Shown in pieces: positions 47,823 through 58,350 of a stretch of 64,000 nt of DNA (positions are counted from its first letter, which is position 1; each line of letters begins with the position of its first letter). The DNA lies in NCBI GenBank assembly GCA_023101885.1, contig JALPQD010000004.1, positions 13,475,688 to 13,539,687 on the forward strand. Reading direction: 5' to 3'. The position numbers and the translations under genes are program-made. The notes below the pieces were generated by a model. The model ran no database searches, had not been told where the DNA came from, and saw only the letters and a list, made by a program, of their open reading frames with translations. Source of the DNA: Typhlomys cinereus (taxonomy: Eukaryota > Chordata > Mammalia > Rodentia > Platacanthomyidae).

Positions 47823-48129
47823 CTGTAAGTGGACAGACAACAATGGTCTCATTGAGGGAGGGTCCCAACTTGAGTGTCACGCTGTTCCTACTCTTTTTAA
47901 AAGACTCTTTCTCAACAGGGTCTTTCTTTCCAACTATAGACAATTGCCTATGCTATTAATAAGAAGGAAAAGCTCTCCTTGCAGCCTCCCTTTCATTTGC
48001 AGGACTCATGCATTCAGCCAGGCATCTGAGCGGCCCCTTTGCAATATAATAGCAAAGCTGCTCTGAAACTCAATCTATTCATCCACCAGAAGGTTGAGCT
48101 GCTAGTTCTCATTCCCTCATTGCTGTGAG

Positions 48130-48260
48130 GTCTCTTTGTAACCCTGAGAAAATCACTTAACCTCAATATCTTCAACTATAAAAGAGGGGTGGGGGCAGAG
48201 CTTCTCTGCAGGACTATTCCGGGAACAAGTAATTGAAATACTTATGAAGTTGTCAGGAAA
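48130..48260 (+). repeat. MIR SINE
   Basis: 'cctgagaaaatcacttaacc', 'aatatcttcaactataaaag' and 'gcaggactattccgggaac' follow the MIR sense order (usually 'gggcaagtcacttaacctctctgagcctcagtttcctcatctgtaaaa'). Confidence 0.55.
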
Positions 48261-48708
48261 ACAGATCTTGGAGGAGTCAGAGAAAAAAATAGAGAACTAA
48301 AGAGTTGCTTTTACTTTTATTGTTTAGGCTCCTTCCTGAGTCTTTTCAGAAAGAATTCTGAAATCTGAAAATAGCCTGAGCCTTAGGACCCTGGATTGTG
48401 GAAGATAGGCAAGACCACTCCAGACATCATTTCGACTCATGGATTTCTAGAATCTTCACTTAGTGCAATATACCTAATACTCTCCAGGAGTTTAAAAGCC
48501 TGTCATTTCAAGGTTAATTCATTTTTAATAAGGTATTCCATGTATCTCAGCAAAGTTCCTCCTGCAGCGCTTTAAATCTATTTTTCCCCCTTTTCCTTCA
48601 GGTTAAACCCATTTCTGCTCTCTTAGCTGTGTGTGCTGAGTATTTATGCTCTGTTCATGGACTTACAGAGTATTGTGCAGCAATGCTAGGTTATTTAAAA
48701 ATTTCCTT

Positions 48709-48785
48709 GTGTGTGTGTGTGTGTGTGTGTGTGGTGTGCTATGTGTATGTGGGTGCACATGTGAGTGTATGTGCTTGAGTTAAAA
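48709..48785. repeat. (GT)n microsatellite, interrupted
   Basis: About 12 GT units followed by degenerate TG-rich sequence, probably the reversed CA tail of the adjoining SINE at 48.82-49.01 kb. Confidence 0.85.
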
Positions 48786-48814
48786 TTGAGTTGTCTTAAT
48801 CATCCCTCTCTATT

Positions 48815-49012
48815 TATTGAGGGAGGTTCAGTTGAACCCACAACTTTCTGATTTAGTAGACTAACCAATTTGCCACAAGGAACTCCCATCTCTGCCTCCT
48901 GAATATTTAGACTATAGATGGTATGCCAGACTTTCGGAGTCCTGAAATTCCCTACTGGTCCTTGTGTTTATGTGACAAGTGTTTTGTCTACTGAACCATC
49001 TCCCCAGTCCAA
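48815..49012 (-). repeat. tRNA-type/B4-like SINE, reverse
   Basis: Ends with 'actgaaccatctccccagtc', the complement of the 'ggggagatggttcag' tRNA-like head. Upstream 'ttgaacccacaactttctga' and 'catctctgcctcctgaatat' match B1/B4-like body. Confidence 0.65.
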
Positions 49013-50678
49013 TGATGACTTTTATCATTTGGAATGCCATTGACTTCCTCAAAGAATTTTAATTTTAAACATTATTCAATTACTGAGCTGACGTGGCATG
49101 GAATGTTTTTATTAATGACAATAGTTTGTCTAGGTCTGTTCATCATAGTAAGTAAGTCTCTGATTGATAATTTATGGCCCATTGATATAGAAATGAGGTA
49201 GAGTAATCTTTGAGAGTTCCATTCATTTTTATAATATTATCTTTCTAATGACATTGCATCTTATTTAATCACTTAAATACATTCTTCTATAGTCTTAAAG
49301 GGCCCAGTGAATTTGTTTATGGAAGAGCCTCCTAAATCAAATTCCAAAATTACAACATACATATAGTGACAATTTCTTATTAATGTCTATCATGCCCATG
49401 GTTCCAAATACTGTTTTGGGATGGAAAGAGTAGAATCTGGTGTGACACTGAGAAGTAGTGGATAGTAAGAGGGAAGGCAGAATGGTTGAGACCGAGAAGT
49501 GTTCACAGACCAAATTCTTCTTTCACCTGGTGGTCTTTCTCACACTCCTTTCCACTTAGGCATTCAGTATGAATAAGTGCTCGCCACTGCAATGTCAACA
49601 GAATTAGGCCACCCTTTACTACTTTTTTGTAATCCTCCTGGCAGGTGCAGATGACTTCCATGCCTCAGGGAATGACAGATTCATAAGATAAAACAACCTG
49701 GATCACACAACACTCCATGGGGAGAAAACACCTGTAACCAGGAGCATCTGCTTTGGACTATTAATGTGACTAGTAACTTTTTATTTTGTTTGCTTGTTTT
49801 TGTTTTGGCCAAATCTAGCATAATTTCAAAAAGCTTAGCAAGTTAGAGAAAGACTAGAATTAGTTATGACCAAAGGTATGCAAAAAGTGTTTTATAGCAT
49901 CTAAACAGCTAGTGACTCAGATCACAGAGTTCATGTGGGTAGATAAGACTGTCTTTGGTGATAAGATAGGGACATAGTAAAAACAGAAAGGACATTGAGT
50001 GTGAGGATTCAGGATTTGTTCTGGAGCCTCTGACAACAGAATCAAAGAAAGCAAATAGAAAATAGATATGCAATGGACTTCAAGATTACTTTTGAACAAA
50101 GAGATTAAGTTAAGTTGATAAGCATTACTAGAATTAATACAGTCCTGCAATGTAACTCTGGAAATGTGCAGAAGGCATAACAATCTGTCATAGGACCTGA
50201 AATGCTTGATTGTGCTCATTTGCATATCTGTATGTCTTTAATGAACCAAGAATCACATCAAGTGAAATTTTTATTATTTATTTATTATGATAATTCTCAT
50301 ACTGATAGTATCTTTGACACATGACAGGAGATTTAAAAAAGTTTGATTGAATATATATGCTTACTTCTTTTTAGGTTCATCCTAAAAACCATTATATAAC
50401 TATATATATTTCATATAACTATATAATAACATCATATAATTATAACTTAAAATGCTTATTGGGATGATGAAAAGATATATTTGGGGAAGGGACAGTTCAG
50501 TTGTAGGTTGCTTGTCTAGTATGATAATGCTCAGAGTTTAATTAATGCTCTCAGAGAGAGAAAAAGAGAGAACTTTTAAACAAAGGAGATATTATAGAAC
50601 TGAGAATAATATTCATAAGCCAGACAAATGTAAGAAGAGAATGTAGAGTACTGAGGACAAAATCTTGAAGAATAATTA

Positions 50679-50679
50679 C

Positions 50680-50716
<37 letters not shown>
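50679..50716. repeat. (GA)n microsatellite
   Basis: About 18 GA units with one AAAG interruption. Confidence 0.95.
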
Positions 50717-50794
50717 CAAAAAGAAGCATAAATCAGAGTGGGTAGATGTTAGTGAGCATAGACTCAAGAGATAAAACCCATAAAGACAGAGTCT

Positions 50795-51110
50795 GGGGAA
50801 ATGGCTCAGTCAGTAATGTATAGCATGAGGGCATGAGTTTGTATCCTAGAACCATGTGAAAAACTGGGTGCAGCAGTATATACCTGTAACCCCAGAGATA
50901 GGGAAGCAGACAGAATTCCTGGGACTTGCTGATCAGCCAGTACAGACAAATTGGTACAATGAGAGATAATATCAAAATGTAAGGTAGAGAGAGATTAAGA
51001 CTTGCAATATTGACCTCTGATACCACATGCGTGAACACACATTTATGACCTATATACACACACCACATATACACATATGTGTACACCCATGCAAATGAAG
51101 ACAGAATAAA
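50795..51110 (+). repeat. B4-like composite SINE
   Basis: A tRNA-like head ('tctggggaaatggctcagtc', B box 'gagtttgtatcctag') is followed by a B1-like part ('gggtgcagcagtatatacct', 'ccagagatagggaagcag'), 'tgacctctgataccacatgc' and a CA-rich end. This head-plus-B1 order is the B4 pattern. Confidence 0.7.
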
Positions 51111-51274
51111 CATTAAGAGGATATCAACAGTACTATCTTAAGGCCATGAAAATAAGTATAGTAACAGTACAGGTGACATAGGTCTATTAAGATATAAGAA
51201 TTATGAGGACTTGGAATAGTTAACTTTATCTGTAGATGTGAAAGTAAGTGATAACTGAAATTATTAAGAATATT

Positions 51275-51465
51275 TAGACGCAAAAGGATGCTTCAGGGAA
51301 TGGGAAGGGGGAAAGTGGGAGACACTGGGGAAAGGGGAGGGTGGGGTTGAAAAGAAGGGGAAAGAGGGGAGGGTGCAAGGGGAATGGAGAGGGGTGGAGG
51401 GAGGGAGGGGACGGGGTACCTATTAAACTTGTATGATTGAGGAAAAATAAAAAAAAAGAATATTT
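51275..51465 (+). repeat. L1 3' terminus only
   Basis: A purine tract (51290-51415) is followed by 'ggtacctattaaacttgtat', 'gattgaggaaaaataaaaaa', the same terminus as the other L1 copies here. Only about 190 bp is retained. Confidence 0.7.
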
Positions 51466-51904
51466 AGAGAAAAACATTTGAGGAGAAAAAAATGTGAGTT
51501 TATCAATATCCTAAATGATTTAGTAGGCAAGGCAATAACATAATTTCTCGAACCAAATGCATGTATAGTAGTGGTTTTTTCACATAAAATTTGCTTTAAA
51601 TAATTAGTTTTATTTAAAGGTTCTAAGAATATGGAAATAATTATTTTCATATAAAGCAATTAAATGATTTATAGAGCATTCATGGAGCTATCACACCATT
51701 ATCATGCTCTACTTAGAAATTCTGTCATTCAAGACACAAATTCCATAAACAAGATTTGCTCCTTTTCCTTACAGCTTCTGTGCCCCAGTCAACCACCAGT
51801 GCTCTCTCTCTCATTCGCTTTCTCTTTCTTTGTTTCTCTCTTTGTGTTTCTCTTTTTTTGGCCTTCCCTAGGGTCACAGTTACTTTGCATTGTCAATGAT
51901 ACAA

Positions 51905-52275
51905 AATGATACAAAAGAACAAGGGGATTTTATGTTGGCTTACAATAGTGTGGTTACAGTTTCTTTTCCAGCTTGCCATAGAGTGCAATCAACACAAAGG
52001 ACTGAGGGAATTGGCCACACCATATCCATATAACAGGCAGTATTCACTTGCCAGACCAGAATGTCTGGCCAAGTATACAGCAAGGATGTCTGCTTCCTTA
52101 CCCAGCTCCCTCAATTTTATTCAGCTGCCCAGGAATTCACCAAGGTGGGGTCTTCCCCATCAGCTAGACAATTTTCTGCAGGCTCACCCAGGACTTAATT
52201 CAACCACTAATGTTCCTACAAATGTGCCTGAAGTTGAAATCCTTAATGATCAAGTTGATACATGCATCTAACTAT
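51905..52275 (-). repeat. Interspersed repeat family B, copy 2, reverse
   Basis: Shares ordered blocks with 55.10-55.50 kb: 'actgagggaattggccacacc', 'cttgccagaccagaatgtctgg', 'ccatcagctagacaat', 'caagttgatac' and 'aactatgacac'. It is the complement of 34.75-35.18 kb. The 121-codon plus-strand frame lies within the repeat. Confidence 0.65.
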
Positions 52276-52359
52276 GACACATACTAAGGACATTTTATAT
52301 GATGGGATGTAAAACAAAAAATGTGATTTTTTATGTTTGCTCTGTTCATTTAGCATAGT

Positions 52360-52975
52360 GTGGCTTCAAAAGCCATCTAAATTATAGTCTGTGCTATATT
52401 CTTTTTAACTGATGAGTAATTTTCCATGTTAAAAACATGTTTTTCCTATCTTTTGTTGATAAACATTTTGACTTTACCCCTTTTATTTTTTATAAATATA
52501 ATGCTGCTATGAAAACTTGGCTACAAGTGGTATGTGTGTGTATGTGTGTGTGTGTGTCTGTGTGTGCATGGGTGCATGCGTGTGTGTGTGCATGTGTGTT
52601 CATTTCTCTTGACCTAGGGTTAAGGTTGCTTGATCAAATGGAAACTCCCATGATTACAATTTGAGGAACAGTCAGACTTTTGCAAAGTGGTTACAAAATT
52701 TTATATTCTGTATAGTATTGCATGAATGGTCTGGATTTCTGTGTGTTCTCGGCAGCATTTGCTATTGCTTAACTTTTTTATTATTATGCTTTTGAGCATA
52801 GAGTGGTATCTATGGTTTTGGTTTACATTTTCTTAATGACTTCCCACACCGAGCATTGTTGATTTGTTTTTATTTATATGTTTTCTTCAAAGGAATACCT
52901 ATTTAAACCTTTTGCTTAGTTTAAAATTGTGCCATCTTTGTATCAATAGGTTATGATTCTGACTATAATCATTGT
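52360..52975 (-). repeat. Ancient L1 (L1M-like) fragment, reverse
   Basis: 'ttgttgataaacattttgac', 'gctgctatgaaaacttgg', 'gattacaatttgaggaacag', 'tgacttcccacaccgagcat' and 'atgttttcttcaaaggaata' follow the complement of old mammalian L1 ORF2/3' end. A TG-rich run at 52.53-52.60 kb sits inside. Confidence 0.65.
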
Positions 52976-53136
52976 AGGTGAATTATTTCTGGAGTATAAC
53001 TCTTTTGGACAGTTCATATAAATACGTACTGGTTATGTTACTCTATGTTGTGATGCAACTTACAAGTTTTTCCTCTTCCTACTTATTATGGTGGGAATTT
53101 GAGATACTAGGATTTGTTTGAGAAGAGAATATGATG

Positions 53137-53336
53137 TAAAATTTAAAATGCTACTGTTAAAGTACAATTTTTGAAATAAAAATTTCCAACTTTATTACGA
53201 AAAGCTAAGCGGTGAGTTACTACATGCTTTCATGCACATTTACATATAATGCGGCATCTGAAAACCTTGTAATTAAAAAGAGGCTTGCACTTTTTATTTC
53301 AAAAATTGTTCTTTAACAGTAGCATTTTAAATTTTA
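53137..53336. repeat. Inverted repeat: 46-bp arms, one mismatch, 108-bp spacer
   Basis: The left arm (53137-53182) and right arm (53291-53336) are reverse complements at 45 of 46 positions; the mismatch is T at 53163 against T at 53310 on the same strand. Both outer ends read TA. The spacer (53183-53290) holds 'gctaagcggtgagttac' and 'gcggcatctgaaaacc'. Terminal inverted repeats with TA ends are compatible with a small Tc1/mariner-type non-autonomous DNA transposon, but I do not recognise the arm sequence. An inverted duplication is the alternative. Confidence 0.85.
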
Positions 53337-54009
53337 GATCTTTGAGAAAGATGGGCCCTGCTCATAATTTCCTCTATAGTTCATCCTTCCTTAAATATAT
53401 AGTTTTCTTTTCAAATTTGCCTGGTATCAAAGTTGAAACATCTGTTTCTTTTGTTTATGCCAACAGATCTCACAAGCATTTAGGCTCTCACAGAAAATGT
53501 TCCTGCAGATGCCAGCCGGGTGTGGGCAATTAGTTATGCAAGCTCCAAGCAAGCGTACTCTCTGTATACTTATGGATAATCATTTCCTTCCCACCTACGG
53601 GTCTCCTCACTTTATCTTTTTATCGTTAGTGTATAATTAAGCCTCTCTACTGCATACAGAACAATGTTTTGTAGCATGAATAAGATTCTCAGAAGGGCTG
53701 AAAATATGTGTAATTTTAAAGTCCCTAAACCCCTCATTTAGTAGATTTGAGTAGACAATGGATTTCAGAGGGTGCTCTCAGCATTGAGAGAGACATTTAA
53801 GAAAATAGGGAGGACAAGACTCAGCAGCTATGATTCCCTGCTACGACAGCATTTTCTTACGTTGAATGGACTCCTAGGTTGGATATGCATTGCACCATCT
53901 GACCACAAAGACCTCAGGCCTGCTAAACAGAAAGTTATTTGCAGTGAAAACATGTTTATTTGTTACACATTTGACTGAGAATACATCTCAATTGAGTAGC
54001 TGCAAAATG

Positions 54010-54385
54010 ATCAGGAATTAAGTCTGAGATGGTGAAACTCCATTACTGTCAAGGTGTCTGGATTTGGAATAGCTTATGGCAACATACCTTTGGGTGTGTC
54101 TGTAAGAGTATTTCTAGATAGCGTTAACCTTGGAGAGTTTTTCTAACACTAAATGTAGGTGGTTCTATCTAATTGGTTGGAGTCCTAGACTGAATCAAAA
54201 GGACAAGAGGGGAAAAATATCTGAGCACCATTTTCTCATCTCTCCCTGCTTCTGGTCCACCCAGATGTAAGGTAAGCCATCATGAACTGTACTATGCCTT
54301 TGGGCCATCATGGACCATATTTCTGAAAATCATGATATTTTTGTCTGTTATTTTATTACTGCAAGGACAAAAGTAGCTAATATAT
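54010..54385 (+). repeat. Possible old interspersed repeat, unnamed
   Basis: 'ggtgtgtctgtaagagtatt', 'ctagatagcgttaacctt', 'tttattactgcaaggacaaaag' resemble a widespread old mammalian repeat as I remember it, but I cannot place the family. Confidence 0.3.
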
Positions 54386-55094
54386 AAAACATATCAAGAA
54401 GTGAGGTCATTTTGGGGAGGAACATTATATGCTCTCTGTAAACAAGATGAACTGCTCTGTGAAACAATGTTGAAGAATTCAGAGCTGGGGACTATGGAAG
54501 TCCAAGAAAGCTGGAAGCAAAGTACAATGGGCTACTCAGGTGGGAGTTCAGAAAAGCAGAGTTCCAACAGAAATACATGTGAAGATTTAGCTTATGAGGT
54601 TTCAAAGAAAACCAGGAACTCTATCAGGAACGGAACTAGAGGCCATTAGCACCATATTCAGGCAAAGAGTCTGTATGGATTCTACCTGTGTCATAAGAAT
54701 TTGAGAGAGGCCAAATTTAAAAAGCAATGGACTAAGTTGTTAGGCAGAGGAAAGTGTAGGGTTCAATCTGTGACTTTATCACTGATCACTGTTCTTATCC
54801 AGGTTCACAGTGAGAGGAATCAGCCAGATAGGAAAAATGTGTGACTAGTGAGAAAAGGAGCATGAGTGACATTAAAGTTGCAGACAAGGCAGGTATGGAA
54901 CAAGAAGCTGTAATTATTATAGAAATGAGCACAGCAAAGGAAAAATTTTGCACTTTGCAACTGAAAATAGGGAAGATTCGTTGAGGTGAGAGGCAATTCA
55001 TAGAAAGTTCTCCCTTGCGTAAATATAGATTCTTTTCAAAAAGGTAGAGAATGCCGCTTAAGGGAATTCCATCTCAAGCACAGTTTGTCTGCAT

Positions 55095-55505
55095 GATTGT
55101 TGATAAATGACCATCAAACGGCTTAAGGGAACAAGGGTTTATTTTCTTTGACGATTACTGGTTACAGTTCTTAGTCCAGCTTGACGGGAGAGCATGCACC
55201 AATATCAGGGCTGAGGGAATTAGCCACACCATCACCACATAATGGGTGAGAGAGGGACAATCCTTACTTGCCAGACTAGCATGTCTGGCCAAGTATATAG
55301 AAGGATGCCAACTTCCTCAACTGACTCTCATCTGTTCAGGGCCTAGTCCCACCCACCATAGGCTGGGCTTTCACCATCAGCTAGACAATCTCCTGCAGGT
55401 TTGCTCTGGGTTTAACTCAACTACCAATTCTCTACAAATGTGCCCAGAGCTCAAACCCCCAACCATCAAGTTGATACCTGTGCTTAACTATGACACGCAA
55501 CAATA
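55095..55505 (-). repeat. Interspersed repeat family B, copy 3, reverse
   Basis: The longest of three copies. Blocks: 'gaacaagggtttattttctt', 'ctgagggaattagccacacc', 'ttgccagactagcatgtctgg', 'ctagacaatctcctgcagg', 'aactatgacac'. Confidence 0.65.
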
Positions 55506-56125
55506 AAGGGAAGGGTTTTCCTAGGCTAGGGCACCAATCTGCACCAGGCATAACCTGCAATAGCTATGAAATAAAGGGGCAGATTATATCTCAAGCTAGC
55601 AGCAAAATGTAACACACACTGGTGTTGCAGGCATGTAAAATTCAAGAGCCATGGGGTCATAAGGACTTGTACCAATATTCCAGAGAATGCCAAGGTCAGA
55701 CAAAATGTGGCAGAGTCAGATTCCCTGAAAGGAAGCCCTGAGAGGCCATCCCATGAAGCTGTGAAGGACAAGCATAAATAACAACGGCATCCCCAGTATG
55801 TGGGAGATTCCAGAATCGTGGGATGTCTGCTGAGAGAAGTTGCAGCCACAGAGTGGAACTGGCCTAAGAGAGAAGCTACTTGCATTCCAGGTTACATAGT
55901 TGAAAGGGAAGGACTACCCAATGATCTTGGAACCCAGATAATGCTTTACTTGTAAACTCTATTCTTTGTTGAAAACTGATCTTATGAAAACAGATGAGGT
56001 AAACTGAAAGGAAAGGAAGGATAGATATAGGGGGATGGGAAAGAAGAGAGGAAAGAGATAAAGAAAAGCATAAAAAATGGAGTAGGGAGATATGAAACAT
56101 TCATTAATAAAATTTGCATGAATAA
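55506..56125 (+). repeat. Probable old rodent repeat ending in a purine-rich L1-type tail
   Basis: 'gagccatggggtcataagga', 'ccctgaaaggaagccctgag' and 'cctaagagagaagctacttg' have the look of a known rodent repeat that I cannot name. It ends in a G/A-rich tract (56005-56095) followed by 'aataaaatttgcatgaataa'. Minus-strand frames of 119 and 74 codons here lack any domain. Confidence 0.35.
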
Positions 56126-56399
56126 ACAGTCATATCATTAAAGTCAAATTTCCTTAAAAGTATGGCAAAAATATGCAAACTTTATGATTGAAAGGTTACT
56201 TTACTTGGGATGTATATAAAACAGAATCTATACATGAATTAGAACACCAAGCAAATTTTGCCCTAAACAAAATTTGAAACCTTTTCCCATTTTCATATGT
56301 CTGCATGTAATGGAGTATGTGCATATGCGTGTATACAAATTTTCATGTGGGTGAGAGTATATGTGTGTGAGAGGACACATACTCCTGTTCATATATATT

Positions 56400-56640
56400 G
56401 TGGAGGTCCAAGGATACTGTGAATCACTCTTGATTGTTCTTCTGCCTGAATATTTTGAAGCTGGGTCTCTAATTAAAGCCAAGGCTTTCCTATATTCTTG
56501 TTTTGGGAATTTCTAGGCTCTGCTTTCCAAGGCTGGAATTACAAGTGCACCACTACACTCATCAGGGATTTCGTCTGGGATCTGGAATCTGAACTCATGT
56601 TTTTTTGTCTTGTGTGGCAAGTACTTTAGGTATATAATAA
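56400..56640 (-). repeat. B4-like SINE, reverse
   Basis: 'tctgctttccaaggctggaa', 'ttacaagtgcaccactacac' and 'gatctggaatctgaactcat' followed by 'gtggcaagtactttagg' match the reversed B1 part then the reversed tRNA-like part of a B4 element. Confidence 0.55.
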
Positions 56641-57592
56641 TTAAATACAATAGCTATACAGGTCTTGTCACCAAATTCCTCTTCTATTCTCTTTCTATTT
56701 GGGGTGTTTACTTCCAGTAGAAAATATCACTAATGCTTAATAGTCTGAGCATTGGGATTATAGATGTGCACCACCCCACCTCTCTATGGTCATTCATTTC
56801 TTCATAGTTATGAGTGTAGGTTCCTAGTGGGCTGTCAAGGAATATAATAGAACTATCATACTGAAAAGTGAAGAAAACTTTCTTCATTATTAACTTTTAG
56901 GAAGGTCTAAATATCTCTAAGAAGTAAAAGCAACATGTAAACAAAAAGAAAAGATAAAAACAAAGCAATACACTTATATTCAATTATTCCAGTGAATTCA
57001 TATTTTTAATGAGAGGGAATGCATACAATTTTGGAAGAATGAAGATACCTTCTTATTTCTCGCCCTAATGCTCCATGCTGGGGATGGATATATTTATCTC
57101 ACACTCCATCTGGCTATGACTTCTTTATTGTTAATCTCAATTACTCTCATGTTAGAAATCAAGGAGACAGAAATTAACTTTTCTTACATGTCTACAAATT
57201 CTTGATTGGCTAAGTAAGAAATAATATATTTGAGAGGGTATAATGGAAACAGCTTAGAAGTAGCAGAACTCCTCCCAGAACCTTTTCTATAGTGACACAT
57301 GGTCAACTATCTTTACTATCTCAGAATGGAGCTTCGTTTCTACAGTTATGGGTAGGTAAAAGCTTAATTGAAATCCTGTGCTCATCAGAGATGTGCATTC
57401 CACCAGGGAAAATATGAATTTCAAGATGTGGTCATGAACTCAGTAATTCTCAACTCTCATGAATGTTTGTAAAATGAGCTTTAGATGTTGCTTCTACTGC
57501 AGGACTGTGTTGCTATCTTACTGTGCTATTTTGGATATTTTGAAGGAAATTTTTTTTTAGGTATGAATTAAAGCTTTTTATGAATCACTTAC

Positions 57593-57694
57593 TGGTATCA
57601 ACCTCAGTTACCATGATTGGCTTGGAGAACTGAATTTGGAATCCCCAGGGATAATCTCCAGTTCCTTTGAATAGTCTCACAGTTCGCTCATGAA
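57593..57694 (-). CDS. Pdzph1: PDZ-PH protein, exon with N-terminal part of PDZ domain
   Basis: A symmetric 1-1 exon of 102 bp. With the G from the upstream exon its first codon is Val; it then encodes HERTVRLFKGTGDYPWGFQI and QFSKPIMVTEVDT. TVRLFK is the first PDZ strand. YPWGF takes the place of the GLGF carboxylate-binding loop. The next strand runs to EVDT, continued as N-S-V-A-E-E-A-G-L in the exon at 47.7 kb. The acceptor has an excellent pyrimidine tract (TTTTCTTTTTAG|TT), and the donor is a perfect GTAAGT after ACCA. No stop or frameshift. Confidence 0.92.
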
Positions 57695-58004
57695 CTAAAA
57701 AGAAAACAAAGAAGGCAGTATTTTCAGTTGATATTTAGGTACTTTTAATTAAGGAATTATATATTATAAAAGAACTTCTTTCCTTGCTGATTAAATGCAA
57801 ATATTGATAAAATAAATTCTACTCTAAGCAATACTAAATAATTGCTATGTACTTTACATATATATTTCACTAGAATATGTTAACATGCAAATAAAGTATG
57901 ATTGGTAAGTTTCCTAAGATCCAGAAGTAGATTCTTAATAGTAGGTCTATCATTAAGTCTAGATGAGAACAATCAGGAAATTCATTACAAAATATGAGGA
58001 GTGG

Positions 58005-58240
58005 GAGCTGGAAAGATGGCTCAGAGTTTAAGACTGCCTCTCAAACAGAGGGTCTTGAGTTCAGATCCCAGGTCCCATGTAAAATAAGCAGGTGGAAATC
58101 ACAGTGACCTGCACTTTCAGCCCTGGTGAGCAGAGCTGGGAAATCCTAGAATGAAGCAAAAAGGAGGTAGAAGCAATCCAAGATGACTCCCAAACTCACC
58201 CTTAGTTCTCAGGAATACACAGTGCCCTTTGACATATACT
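58005..58240 (+). repeat. tRNA-derived SINE, B2-like
   Basis: Head 'gggagctggaaagatggctc' with A box, B box 'gagttcagatccca' and 'ccatgtaaaataagcaggtgg', then 'gcactttcagccctggtgag'. It leads into the long CT tract and an A-rich end at 58.36 kb, which form its 3' part. Confidence 0.75.
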
Positions 58241-58350
58241 CTTTCCCTCTCCCTCTCCCTCTCCCTCTCTCTCTTTCTCCCTCTCTGTCTCTCTCTCTCC
58301 CTCTCTCTCTCCCCCCTCTCTCTCCCTCCCCCCTCTCTCCCTCTCACACA
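58241..58350. repeat. (CT)n/(CCCT)n polypyrimidine tract with CA end
   Basis: About 100 bp of nearly pure C/T followed by a short CA run. The minus-strand 99-codon frame through it (Arg/Glu repeats) is simple-sequence translation. Confidence 0.95.

Larger units (their letters stand above)
47823..57592 (-). other. Intron inside the PDZ domain coding region
   Basis: 9.8 kb. Holds a MIR (48.13-48.26 kb), a TG run, B4-like SINEs (48.8, 50.8, 56.4 kb), an L1 tail (51.28-51.46 kb), two copies of repeat family B, an ancient L1 (52.36-52.98 kb) and the 46-bp inverted repeat. 49.02-50.50 and 56.65-57.59 kb are AT-rich with nothing assignable. 54.0-54.4 and 55.5-55.97 kb look like old interspersed repeats I cannot name. 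Confidence 0.6.
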
